Source of the DNA: Taenia hydatigena
Lineage: Eukaryota > Platyhelminthes > Cestoda > Cyclophyllidea > Taeniidae
DNA length: 64,000 nucleotides
Reading direction: 5' to 3'
NCBI GenBank assembly: GCA_036345935.2
Contig: JADWOT020000009.1
Span: forward strand, 14,492,148 to 14,556,147
Positions within the stretch are counted from its first letter, which is position 1, and each line of letters begins with the position of its first letter. Under the pieces are notes generated by a model. The model was not told where the DNA came from. It saw only the letters and a program-made list of their open reading frames with translations, and searched no databases. Both the position numbers and the translations under genes were made by a program. Below are positions 46,391 through 58,700 of the stretch, piece after piece.

Positions 46391-46699
46391 TTTCATTCGA
46401 ACGTGGTATAGTTACGGTCGCTTCTTTGCTATCGGTACCCCTGTATTCCCCTCTCTCTGGGTCGGTACTTTGATAGATTGCACTGACAAAGGCTGAAATG
46501 GTGTCGCCAGACCGTAAGTATACGATCTCAGTGAATGTGGGTGAGGTGGCACGAAACCTGTACCTATAATGACCGTTGCGATACCAAGTGACCGCATAGC
46601 CAACAATGGGACCTTCTGGTTCGGTCGGCGGATCCCACGTCACGCGCACCGAGCTAGAGCTAGTGGCCCTGATTTGCACGTTCTGTGGAGCACTGGGAT
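46391..46699 (-). CDS. fibronectin type III module exon
   Basis: Acceptor TTGTGCAG and donor GAAA/GTGAGT enclose 309 bases, phase 1 to phase 1. This is the usual layout of a shuffled extracellular module. The translation starts DPSAPQNVQIRATSSSSVRV and continues TWDPPTEPEGPIVGYAVTWY: the core tryptophan (TWDPP), the GPIVGY turn and the YxVxW strand are standard FN3 marks. The expected LxxxxxYxVxV strand reads LRSGDTISAFVSAIYQS. Receptor tyrosine phosphatases, cell-adhesion receptors (DCC, DSCAM, sidekick) and others carry such modules. One module alone cannot choose between them. Other exons of the gene were not identified with confidence. Confidence 0.85.
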
Positions 46700-49600
46700 C
46701 TGCACAAGTAAGAGAGCATCGAGTCGATATTAGTGTTAAGGGAGGAGAGAGGTCGTTGAGACTTCATTCCAGTGGAAGTGGTTAAGCATCAACGTGGATG
46801 CACAATGACTAGGAACAATGCTGAAAGAGGTGGATCTGTACTTCTCGCTTAAATCTGCAATGGGTTAGTCAAGATGCTAAGTGTCAAGCAATTCTAGTCC
46901 ATGCGTTCGCAGTGCATGTCACGAACAGGTTATTATCTCAACATGATGTTCCGCAATGCACAAATTTTGTAACTTAGGCTATTCAAACTTCGTTTAGACC
47001 GCAAAATAAACGTTGCAATCCTTAACGCTAACACAGTTGTATAGTCAAAGTTGCAAACTACTGGAAAGTACATGAAAAGGTTGGCTCTACTGCCTGCCTT
47101 GCACGCTAGTAACAGTTGGCGAAAGGTGTTTAGACAGTCAGTCATTACACATTAGGGCAGTTTCTGTTTCAGCATGGGCTATTAGTTCAAGGAGTGATGG
47201 ATGCACAAGGGCCTGTGATTCGGCAGGCAACTGGTAAACGGTAATGCGTGCACAATCTGCACAATTCTGTTAATCAGATGCATTTGAGATGTCTCCCACG
47301 GCACAAATGTACCCTGCGTTCCTTCCATACATGCGCCGTGTAAATAGCTACATTAAACTGCATGTGAAGCTAGGCAAATTTACTCTTACTACGAGATAGT
47401 CATAATTTCGAAGGCATTGTAATTATTAACAGAAAAGACGTGGATGGAATGGCGGGAGGTAAGCATTGCGGATATAAGCTGGTCTGCTTAGCGCTGCTAA
47501 GTTGACTTGCTTGAAATGTTGTGATGCAAGGTAAGAAAGCTTTAACGCTTTCCAGCTGTTTGCATGTTGATACCTACTTCTCATTCCTGCCGAATATGCT
47601 ACTTCATCTAATGCCTTGATTTGCTGAACATATCTGCGCATGTGCTGGTTTGAGTCATGTACAAGATGGTAACTTACTGATTGCCACCACGAAAATTTCC
47701 TGCAGAATGGATGTTGCCAAGAGAAGGAGGCAGATATGAGGTAACATCTCTCACCTAGAAATAATCCGCCATCACAGCCCATACGCCCATACTTATAAAT
47801 GCGTTGCGGGCCAATGGGATGGCTCATTCTTGATCCACGAAGCAAATTGTGCATTCACCCACACACACACCATGCTATTGCATGAGCTAGTGAGCTGATT
47901 GATTGACTGAGTTGTGGACTCTGGTAAGATCGTCTGATCCAACAATGCAGCACCCACCTTCTACCATGTGATTCGGTGCAAGTTTGTCAATGGCTAATTT
48001 GTGCACACTCACGAGGTTGCTCACGCAAGTGTAAGGACCATGAAAGCAAGCAGAATTGCAGAAACCAGATTATTAAATGTAGATCTGTCGACCACATTGA
48101 TCGTTGGACTTGACCCTGAAAATATGACACGAGCATGACTGACTTGATGACAGGTTTGCTTACCAGCTGCTTTGTTCACTTTCCTCCGATGCAATATACG
48201 CCACCCATGATAAATTTCAGCACCTGCACACCATCTTTGTAGTGCATAATGTGGCATCTTGTCCGCCATAATCGGTGCGTGTGTTTCACTGCTGGTGGTA
48301 GATTTTATTATTGAGAGTAATGGAGTCTACTCTTCGAATTTCTAGTGGTAGCCATGCGCGGCACCACTAATGTGCATGGTTATAAGTAAGCGATCAATTT
48401 TAAATTGTTGCTAAGTCCATGAATACACGAGTAAAGTAGACTAATCACCTTTACAAATAGCTGCGATCACTGCTTGTACTGCACACCAAGAACAATTATT
48501 TTCAGAAATCACCAAAATTTTAGTTAATTAAGCATATTGACAACCACAGGAATGGCTATCATTAAGTAAAGGCATCAATGCGTTATGCAGAGGGAGGTTA
48601 ATCATTGCTCTATTAGCCGCAGAGACTCCAATGGACCGTCCATTGCTTTCCAAGACAAGCACACACACACATCGACCAATTATGGAGTGAGGTGTCAACA
48701 GCGCAAATGTGTAGGGATAGCATTAAGGCTAAAGGGATTTGGGCATGGCTAGAGGTGAAGTGTCACTCACTACCCGTAAACAGCTGTTCATCTGTAGAGT
48801 GCCATCGCTTCTTACTGCTCTATGAGACATCGCATTCGTTATTAGGCAGATTTCCACACCCAAGGAATTGTTTACATCGTATGCAGGTGTCTCGTCCAAG
48901 TACTGTATTACTAACAGACCGTATCTTGAGAGAATATAGACCCTGCATAATAGTCTGGTGGTTTGTTGATGTGTTCGGCTGCACGACCATTTCAATCCAC
49001 GAAAGCTGTGCCTTCGCTTCACGGTACGGCCTCTGGACCATGCTAATGGCCTCTCACCACCTGCATACGGTCGTGGGTAGCACGTTCTTTCTTCGCCTTT
49101 ACCTCATTGCAATATCAATGAGGACACAGATCAATACGCTCATGGGACTCTTTTAGGAACACGCCAAAACCCAACTGGCTGGTGAGTGCGCCATAACTAA
49201 TGCAAAATCTGTACAACACGAATCATTAACATGTTATTCAGCAATTGCACCTCATGTTTATTGGTGACGGTGATGCAGGTCAAGTCAGCAGCCAACTCTG
49301 CATCCAGCTTAAACTAAAAGAAGTTGAATAAGGACGAGAAATGATGAGGATCAATGTGAAAGCATGAATGTCACTAGTAAACGTGCGACTGAGCCAACGT
49401 GAAATCGTGCGCCATCAGTCAAGGTGTGAGCGCATGCACAGTAGCCACGTTGCCATGGTGCCACGTTGCGATCCCAATGCTGCGCATGCTTGACCTCCTC
49501 AGAATGCCACTGACTTATCATTAATGGTGAAAAGTTCCATAATTATCCTAAGGCATAAGAATAAAGAAACCCCAGTACATTTCACAAAATTTTATTACTG

Positions 49601-50805
49601 ATGCTCAATTTTTCTAAGGCTATCACATAACCTCCTCGTTTTCTGCGAGAAAATTGCTGCCAAACTGCTACAGTTGCACAAGTGCCTCCTACTACAGACG
49701 CAGAAGGGGCATGTTTCAAGATCCATTCATTGCATCATTAATAGTTGGGCAGAACAGATCTGACAAACTAAAGCACTAGTAAATGAAGGGCACTCCCGGC
49801 TACGCAGCTTAAGTGAAAGCACAGTAACCTATTCTTTTGCTTGTGTCGTGTATTAAAAGGCTTAGACAAAAAGTGGATTGAAAACCCAAATGAGATGGCT
49901 ATAGTAAGAACAGAGGCGAGATTGATGGACGAATGGAGATTCGGCTTTACAATGGAATTTTGAAATCAACGCACGAAAAGCATTGAGGGAGGCACGCATT
50001 TTTCTTAAAGCTCGTATTTGCTCAGTGCCCTTCTGACAAGCTCGATGGTAATATGCAGGCTATTGTGGATGCAGGAATGTAGATGAGGTTGGGACTAACT
50101 TGTGAAAGCATGGCAGTTAATATGATATGTGATTTACGTCCTTCATTAGTAGTGAAATTGGTGACGTTATAAGATTCTTACTTAAGCTACTCTGGTCAGC
50201 AGCATTATTCAACGTTGCATAGCGGATAATATACGGTCTAAATTAAGGAGGCTTGTTGTAGTGAAGGCACGAGCTCTCGCACCTACATTTAGCTCGAGAA
50301 ACACGGCCGACAACCCGCCATTCCAATTACCTCCTTCCTCTAATCAAGGCCATACACTCCGGTGTCATCTCCTTTCCCTCCTCTCCACAGTCTCAAAGTG
50401 TGCCATCAGGACTGTTTTGTCGGACATTTGGAACTACTCTACAACCCGCCAACAGTCCGCTCAAGTTTCCGATTTTTTTTATTTTGCCCAAGGCCGGATC
50501 AATGGCACTTCGACAACATCACGAGAAATCGCAGATTTTCATGCTTAAATCTGTTAATTCATCCTCTCATTTGTCTTCCTCTTAGTCTACCAAATCCTCG
50601 TCATATGGAACCGTGTAGTTCGTTCTTATTCTACAGCTTTATTTACCAACGATTTGTCTACGCAATTCCAACCCAACACTATGCTCAGCCTTCCACCGTA
50701 CGTAGTAAATGCATGCAACATTAAGACCCAATTCAAGTTTGGTAATTGCCAACAGAAGTGCATTTGCCAGCCATGTAATTCACACTGAAGGCGAGTATGT
50801 CTCAC
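46700..50805. other. probable intron; weak exon candidates only
   Basis: Minus-strand stretches at about 48.15-48.23 kb (AEIYHGWRILHRRKVNKAA, donor GCTG/GTAAGC) and 48.73-49.04 kb (two overlapping frames, with donor AGCA/GTAAGA) have plausible splice sites, but the proteins are not recognisable and phases could not be linked to the fibronectin exon. Short CA repeats lie near 47860 and 48660. A pyrimidine-rich run covers about 50.33-50.6 kb. Confidence 0.35.
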
Positions 50806-50994
50806 TTTATGCTCTTTGGCAATGAAATCAATCTCAGTGCTGATTTCATTTGTTTTGTCCAAATCGGGTAAAGAGTTGATAGACAGACGGGTGATGAAAA
50901 GGTAAGTGGTGTAGTTAAGCGGAAGGCGCGCCCACCCGGTGTTAAAACAAACACAGCGGGTCTCCATTCGCAGCATAACATTCAGATGCAAAAC
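50806..50994 (-). CDS. phase 0-0 exon of an unrecognised protein
   Basis: Acceptor ATCGCTCAG and donor CATAAA/GTGAGA bound exactly 63 codons. Reads VLHLNVMLRMETRCVCFNTG, then WARLPLNYTTYLFITRLSIN, then SLPDLDKTNEISTEIDFIAK. There is one NYT sequon and a beta-like pattern, suggesting an extracellular or lumenal segment. Good splice sites and clean phase support a real exon, but I cannot name the family. Confidence 0.4.
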
Positions 50995-51595
50995 CTGAGC
51001 GATGCTCTCGTCATGAGATATTTGACTATAATAGCATAGTTTGATGCGTGGTATGCCGAATCATCATCAACATTTACCCCCAATCCTCATGGTTTGCACC
51101 AACGACCCTTTGAAAGAAAGCGTGATAGTGGTAGGGTACGTTAGTTTTAGTATTTGACAGATGATACGAACAGCGACGAGCTCACACGATGTACGGAGAC
51201 TGAGAGCGTATGGGAATTAGTTATGATGCATATAAGCGATGGCTTACAGAATAATAATGCAACCCGCTAATTTTTGCATTTTGATATCTGAGGCAAATTA
51301 CCCGGATTCAAAGCAGTACATACAGAATTCATGTTGGCCCTAGTCCTTCGCGACCGGCACGCACTAAGAGCCTGTAACTATTTATGCACTAGAATTCTGC
51401 CAGAATTATGCACATTTCATGAGAGTGCTAGCTTTTCCACATCGTAACATGCTTTTTGAAGCCAACGTACACTCATGAGTCTTTGCAATACTTTAGAAAT
51501 TTGATCCTCCTACGGAAGACTATGCATCACACAGTCCTACCGCAGCACTCCTGATCGGCTACACTCTACTCCATTAATTTCCCTCAAGGGCTTAC

Positions 51596-51935
51596 AGAAA
51601 AGCTTGCACAACGTGCTGCTTGTTGCCCCACCAAGTACTATGCAAATTGATGGCTTTTGCAAGCAAGACCACATCGGATTTATTTGCTAGGGTGATTACA
51701 ACCAGCAGCTTGATAAAAGATGGGGCATGAGATGTATCATATGATGCGCACTCGTGATATCTACAGACCACAAAACCAGTTGCTAGAACGGAGTTGATTG
51801 CATCTGTGTGCACTGACCGTGACATTGATTAACGTGTGCTGCCGCTGCTGCACCTTTCTAAACCCGATCAAAACATCGTCGGCACATATCAACTCTGTTT
51901 GTGACTTGCGGTCACTTACACCACGCGGTTGGGTA
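51596..51935 (+). repeat. fold-back inverted repeat, left arm
   Basis: Reverse complement of this arm matches 52486-52765. Best shared block: GAGTGCGCATCATATGATAC followed by ATCTCATGCCCCA. Also shared are GTGACCGCAAGTCACAAACAGA, GATATGTGCC and CAGCACACGTT. The arms are separated by about 550 bases. Open frames with similar proteins in both arms reflect the duplication, not a gene. Confidence 0.8.
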
Positions 51936-52485
51936 GAATGTTAGAAAGACGAAGTCACATTTTGTGGCACCATGAAATCTTAGACACACGCATGGGGTTG
52001 AACAGGTCCAACAAAATGCATAAGTTGTAGGGGATGATATCTGCACATAACATTTCAAAGGGAATTGATTAATCACACCCACACCTTAGGTCTGCAAAAT
52101 TGCATAGCAATCGGCTAGCTAAAAATCGTCTCAGCTGATTTGCGATCACTGGACAGAATTTCTTAGCAGTGTATATGAAATGAGCCTAGCATTTATGGGC
52201 TATATGAACAGTTTGATGCAAGCCAAAGCCTTGCGTAAGATTCTGAACTTGTCTTAAATAATGTGCTTAACATCTATTCCGATGAAGCATGATTCAGCAT
52301 CGCTATCCTGCAAATACGTAAAATTTGCTTGAGTTTATTCCGCCGAATGCCATAGTCTTTTGCGAAGCTAACATTTCGATGTCATAAGTCAACAATTAGA
52401 TTTTTAAATGTAGTCACCCTCCCTTGCGATTTGAGCATCCGGTTCGACTCTATGCATTTCGTCTAATAATGCATGGTATCACTTT

Positions 52486-52765
52486 ACTCAGTCGCATGGT
52501 GTGGGTGACCGCAAGTCACAAACAGATTTGATATGTGCCAGCAGCAGCAGCACACGTTGATCAATGCCACGGTCAGTGCACACAGATGCAGTCAACTCCG
52601 TTCTAGCAGCTGGTTTGTGGTCTGTATATATCACGAGTGCGCATCATATGATACATCTCATGCCCCAACTTTTATCAAGCTGCCGGTTTTAATCACCCAA
52701 GCAAATAAATCCCATGCGGTCATATTTGTGAAAAGCCATCAATTCGCAAGTGGTTAGTGGAACCA
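52486..52765 (+). repeat. fold-back inverted repeat, right arm
   Basis: Partner of the arm at 51596-51935, in opposite orientation. Relative to the left arm it lacks about 30 bases next to the GCAGCAGCAGCACACG run. The outer ends (TTGATGGCTTTTGC against AAAAGCCATCAATT) also pair, so the whole 1.15-kb unit could fold on itself, as fold-back transposons do. Confidence 0.8.
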
Positions 52766-55700
52766 CAAGCAGTACCTTTAAAAAGTTATCTGCAAGCCAT
52801 TGAGTGGAACCGAAAAGCATGCAGTTTAACCGGCCCAGTGTGTGGTGGTAGGACTGTGTCAAGTAGAGTCCTTCGTTGGAGGTCCGAAATTGTAAAGTAT
52901 TGAGAATAATCAAGAATTCTTTGGATTTAAAAGCATGTTACGATATGGCGTATCCATTACTCTCACATTACACGCACAATTTTGGCAGAATATTATTTCA
53001 CAAATACTTATACGCTCTTATTGCATGTCCTCCACAGAGGGTTGCAGCCAAGATGAGAACTGCAGCCACCGCTTTGGGTCCAGGATGCTTTCCTTAGAGA
53101 CCAGGATGCCAAAATTAGTGCGATGTGTTATCACTTCAACAATTTCTGTCCATGTGCATCTTAATTTAATTCCTTACGCTCCCGATCGTTATGTATCATG
53201 TGAGCTCGTCTCCATCTGCATTGTCTGCCAAGTACTAACTCCAACGTACCTTTACACTGGCGCGAATTTTTCATAGGCTTGTTGAGGAACACAACGGAAA
53301 GTGGCAACCAAGGGCAAAGGACGAGATGGTTTATCGAAAACGAAATTATACGAGATGGTCAAATGTCTCATGCGCCACTGGACGCTCCAATATTGGTGAC
53401 CAAGGCATAATTTAACCTTCGGGCCTAAATTTTACACCGAGAACGGACGACCCGGTAGTCTAAATGTGCTATTAGCACATCTTTCAATAATCCGTCCATC
53501 AGCCTTCATCCGACATGGGCGAGACAAAGTGGATTAGCATTGAGAGCTATGTTACTATCAGCTCTCATAATGTAAAACATAATCGACCACCGTGAATACA
53601 CCCCCGTCATCAACCACCCATCCCGAAATTTAGCATTCCCTTTGCATATTTTACCAATAACTACGTGACTACCACTAATCAAAAGTACGTTTTATTCATA
53701 TGGTCAGGATATCTATGATTTCCTCTTTCACTTACGGAAAACTAGTAAATGCGTACTCTGTATTACTGAAGAGTTTCGAATTCCACATTAGTTTGGAAAC
53801 ATCCGCACGTAATCGACTTTGCGCAGCGTGTGTCTAGCTCCCTAAAGACTGCTTTTGGCTCACGCTAGTTGCATAAGGCGAAGTTAAACAAGGTGATATC
53901 AAAAAACTACATCATGTGATAATACTTACTCAATGAAATGACTTAAGTTGCTTCTTCACAATGGGCAAAGTAAGTCTCTGAGATGCATATGCGTATGAAT
54001 GTATGGAGTAGTAAGTAAGATTGAAACGACATCAAGAACGCACTTCTTTTCCCTAATGTTGCTAAGACCATCGACGGCTCAGGTGCTGCTGGCCTGCAAG
54101 CGCCACCAAAGCATCGTCCTACGCCTTTCTGCGGGCTTCAATTAAATATAAGGGTGATTCGAACGTTGTGCACATCAATTTAACAAACCAATGCATTAGA
54201 AGAAACACTTTCAACTAATCAAAGACAGATTTTGCATTTGTAAGTCGAAATAATAAATCGACAGAATCGTCATGGGCGCTGTCGACTACCTTCTGAGAAA
54301 GAAGACGAAAGTGCTTCTTAGTGCTCAGATTACTGAAATCTCAAGCACGGTGACTTGGGATGATGCATTTCCTCCCAAGTGTATAAGCGATTTCTTCGTA
54401 ATCTTGCAAAGCTCATTTTAGTCACTTTGCGCTCATTTTGACTCCGCTTGCTGTCACTCGCAAGCACATTGCGGACCGATAACTGCTATGAGCTCCGACT
54501 TCTATATGATTTGATTGTTACCTAGGGATGCTGATCATAGTCGCTAGCGCCTCCGCACATCACCCCATAGCCGTTTCGTGCACTGCCTTCAAGTAAAATC
54601 CCAACTTCCGTTTTGAAACATTTGCAAGGATTATTTTCTGCCAAAGCACACCGGAAACAAATAAAAAGAAGTGCTCTAGTGCTAGTGCTTCTCTCTTCTC
54701 CACTACACAATCTGTGCCTTTTTCTCCACTTCAAATACTCAATTGATACAAAGCCTTAGTTGGTGCTTTGTCCAGAATGAGCTAGCGACCTAATCCACAT
54801 GGCATGCAGGCATGAGCACTAAGCACATGTCCTGCGTAAGAAATTCCGAGCATTCAATGCTACCAAACAGAAGTGATCGGATGGCCTAATGCTATTGCAT
54901 GTTTCATCAGCAAACTTTTGACGTCTGGAGCCTACCGTAAAGAAATATCATATGTGCCACTCTAGCTTTTTCAGTGGTCTTTACTAGTTGACATGGGACA
55001 TGCGCCTTCTCAGGCCTGCCGGGCACACTCAGTACCAGCAGTGATCGCACCCGTATATTCCGCAATCATAGGGCACTGCATCGTTTGCACATCGTTCATC
55101 CTTGTGTCATGTTGCAAGCATTGAACAAAAAGGGTGTTTTAAAAAGTTTTCCCTGGCAACGTCAAAACCACTTAAAATGACATTTGATGATCAGTTGACT
55201 AGTTGTGGATGCAGGTCTAATGGTGGCATATTTTTATGGAACAATTATCGTTATTACTAATAAAACCTGTGTAATGTGCCTCTTACGCATCACAATTTCT
55301 TTCCTAATTATGGTTGTCCTATATTTTGCTTAAATCTGGAAGGTAAGATTGTATTTCTCCTTACAAATCCAAGGCTTGGAACTTTGAAATGGTATTTGAT
55401 TGCATGAAGTCAAATGAAAACACCTCCTCCACTTCGTCACACCCAGCCAATTTGTTTCAAACAAATGTCACCAAATGCTTTTGATAGGCAATTCTCAAAG
55501 TCTGACGATGTAGTTGCCTAAATGTGGCATTGACAAGGAGCTACAGTGTGCATGCATGCATGGGAAGATTGCTTTCAAAGCATATATGGATTGATAGAAG
55601 CTAACACTTATCTGCACATTCGAGGATGGATGTCTTCAAACAAACAAAGTACCGCCACATAGGCCTTCTATATCTCTGGGTAGCAATCTCGTCAAAACTC

Positions 55701-58700
55701 ATGGCAAAGCGGTCCGTGTCAGCCATTACAACCTGATCAGTGCTAAAAGAAAACACTCACGAGCTAATCTGAGCCAGTCATCGAATTTCTGCACAACTGT
55801 GAAATTACTTGACCACAGTGTCACTTATTACTGCTACGAACTAAAATTCAGAGACGGAGGAGTCCGCTGACCACCACGTGCGTGCGTAGATAGACCTCTG
55901 AACACCGATTTAGTGGCAGATTTGTAAGAATAGAGCACATGATCTAACGCACTTCCATGGGAACGGAGTTTCGATTCTGTTCACATTGTCGACATCTTTA
56001 TACAGGTGTGGTTGGGGAATTCCTATACAAAATTTCGTAGATGGTTCATGGCTGGTGCTACTTCCGTTGCTACCTGTCTCCTTACAGAACACAGAACTGG
56101 TGTAGATGCCGAAGGTAGATGCCCCTTTTTAGCCCTACGATTATGGGAAGCCGGCAATTCTCCCATCCACGGCACATGCGCTTCTTCGACAACAGTTAAG
56201 TACTCGCACATAATACGAATCAGGAGAGAAGTCCTCTAACCTGAATTTGCTCTCTGCTGTTATTAGTACGGCGTTTTGAGACTGCCATAAAGAAAAGAAG
56301 ATATAGTACTTAAGCGGAATGCAGGTATACAGCGGAAAGTAAACTGGGACTGCTGGCACGGTCCGAAGTTCAGCCCACCAGGCAAGGTCTATATGACTGC
56401 CCAAGTGACGGTGACTAAGGCCGGTGGTCGAGCCAACATTTTGCTACACTTAAAATTATTTTATTTACGACTGCAATTTTGAATGGATTTTAATTTGTGA
56501 AATCGGTTTTGCCACGTAACTGCAATAAGGGAATCTAGTTGTTCCGCGAAATTTTATTTATGTTTTTTTTCTCCGAGTGTACGAGCAAATGACTTACTTC
56601 CGGAATTCTATTGCGGTTGTTAATAAATTTCGTATCCTGAATAAGTCATGCCATATCTATGTACGTCGGCGTGAATTTGTGGCTGTCAAAGTGATGCATC
56701 CACATGGCAGTTTGTGTGGATACACTTTGTGTGCGTAAATGTGGCTTAGGTTAACAATGCACGTGAAAATGTGTTTCGTGTATGGATGTTTCTGCCTGAC
56801 GAAGAGGCGTGTGGGTGAATTCAGTTGTACCATACGACCACATCATTGGGTGCTATTCGTTGAGTGATGGGGCTAATACGCTGTGGATGTACTGTGGGTG
56901 AAGCTCGTTTAGAGAAATTAATTTTGCAATATGAATGTGCGCATGGATGTTTTTTTTTTGTTAAAAGTTACTTTTGGCTTTTGGATGTGCCTATTATAAT
57001 CGTTTCGGGCTTCACAGCGTTCTGATCCAGCTTTGTGCAGAAGAGAGGCGGAACTAGCAATGGTGAACGATGCGGTAAAATTAACAAGATAACGCCTGTA
57101 TCTTCAATAAATGATCATTTGGTTTCGAGATTTCCACAGCAACTAATATTATGGCCTGACGATCAGAAGCTAATAATTGATCCCTATTTAACGTCACGTG
57201 GTACTTTGTTGTAAGGGTTAGCGCATAAATTGTCTCATCCATTGGTGAGGATAACCTAATTTAAACTCTGTGATGTGTCCACATCAAATCATGTCTGCTA
57301 ACGACTTGACTGCACAAGAAATACGAGACGGTTATTAAAACACGATGGAGCGATGTGAGGAGGATCTATGGCTTTCCGGGACTATGCTTTATTTCCGCTC
57401 ACATAGAACTAAAGTGATCTCTTTGGAAACTTGATTTTACACTGGAAAGCCTTCTGCGCAATCGACTTCACCATTGCCTTTATTGGAAGATTTCATCTAC
57501 ACATTTGCCCATAGGCCACATATCAAGGAAGCAGAGCACAAGCAAAACTGGCTTTTCTTGTTCATCAAAGGTCGCGGGTGAACTTATGAAAGAAGCCACC
57601 GATTTCTACATCTTTCTGCTATTTGGCGCCACTGATGAACCCAGAATATTTGCTCTGATCGAGGTTGTGTAGACCAAGTGATTGCTGTTATTTCTTATTA
57701 ATTCCGAGAATTCGGGGCTAAGGACAGCATGTATGTTCAGTTTACAACCAGAAAGTTGCAATCATTTGTAGATACATCACCTTCTCATTTTGCATTGCTG
57801 AAAAAATGCCACGCAGCTTCCTCTGATTGCAAAAAGGATTTGTCGCGCCCTCTGAAATTCGGCTGGATGCGAAAAAACCCTGCAATTAATTTACTCAGGT
57901 AAGAATTATCCGACCGCAAACAATAAAAATCATTGTGAAAATTAAACAAGCTTAGCAAACAAAGGTCTGATAGGCTTTTCATAGAAAGCATTGAAAATTG
58001 GTTATGCCTTTTTTCCTCAATTACTCCAAACATTATAATACCGACTAAAACCGCAATTAATGAAGATTGTCAATGAGAAGGAATTCAAAGTTACCGGTCT
58101 TGCGATCGTGATAAGTATGATGTGAGATGGAGTCAGAAACTGATACGAGTTGTAATCGGTAGACATCGATATCGCAGTTTACTCTACAGACCAACCAGAG
58201 GTAGAGTGGGCCTTCGTAGTAGTTATTTCAGCAGCAAAACTAAAGTTTGCACCACCTTTGTAATGAATCTGATTAATTTATTAACAACAGTGGTTGAAAG
58301 TCATATGCCGTCAAGTTATCAGCCAAGTATTAAAGTGATGAGAAAGCTATGGCGTCAGTGGTAACGTTAGCAGTGGCGACGGTTTTGGTGGTGGCGAAAA
58401 CAGCAAAGGAAGGATCTGTGCTGCCACAAATCTCAAAATACTTTTCGTACCAAAGGCTTGTCAGCCACATTTGCAGTGGCAAGGGTAGCGAGTACGGGAT
58501 CCGGCACCATACTGCCTTAGTTTGAAATTGGGCCTGCGCCTTAGAGACTGGCCACCACTACCAGTGCGGACTGCTCTTGTTTCCTGCAAAGAGATCCACC
58601 ACTTCCGTATGCGTTTGAAGACGGAGTAGCGACATTGATCTCATCAATCATGAAGTCATTCTGTTAAGACTGTTCATTCGGATATTGATATAGGAGGGAT

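Noticed and set aside
47426..47854. 142-codon minus-strand open frame
   Set aside because: Composition is not domain-like, no acceptor/donor pair fits, and no neighbouring exon joins it.
48692..49156. 154-codon plus-strand open frame
   Set aside because: Two minus-strand frames cover the same bases and have better splice signals; the plus-strand product resembles nothing and has no start context or partner exons.
51592..52757. Two similar ORF products (CASYDTSHAP in both) as a divergently transcribed gene pair
   Set aside because: The similarity comes from the two arms of the fold-back repeat; both frames lack splice sites and family motifs.
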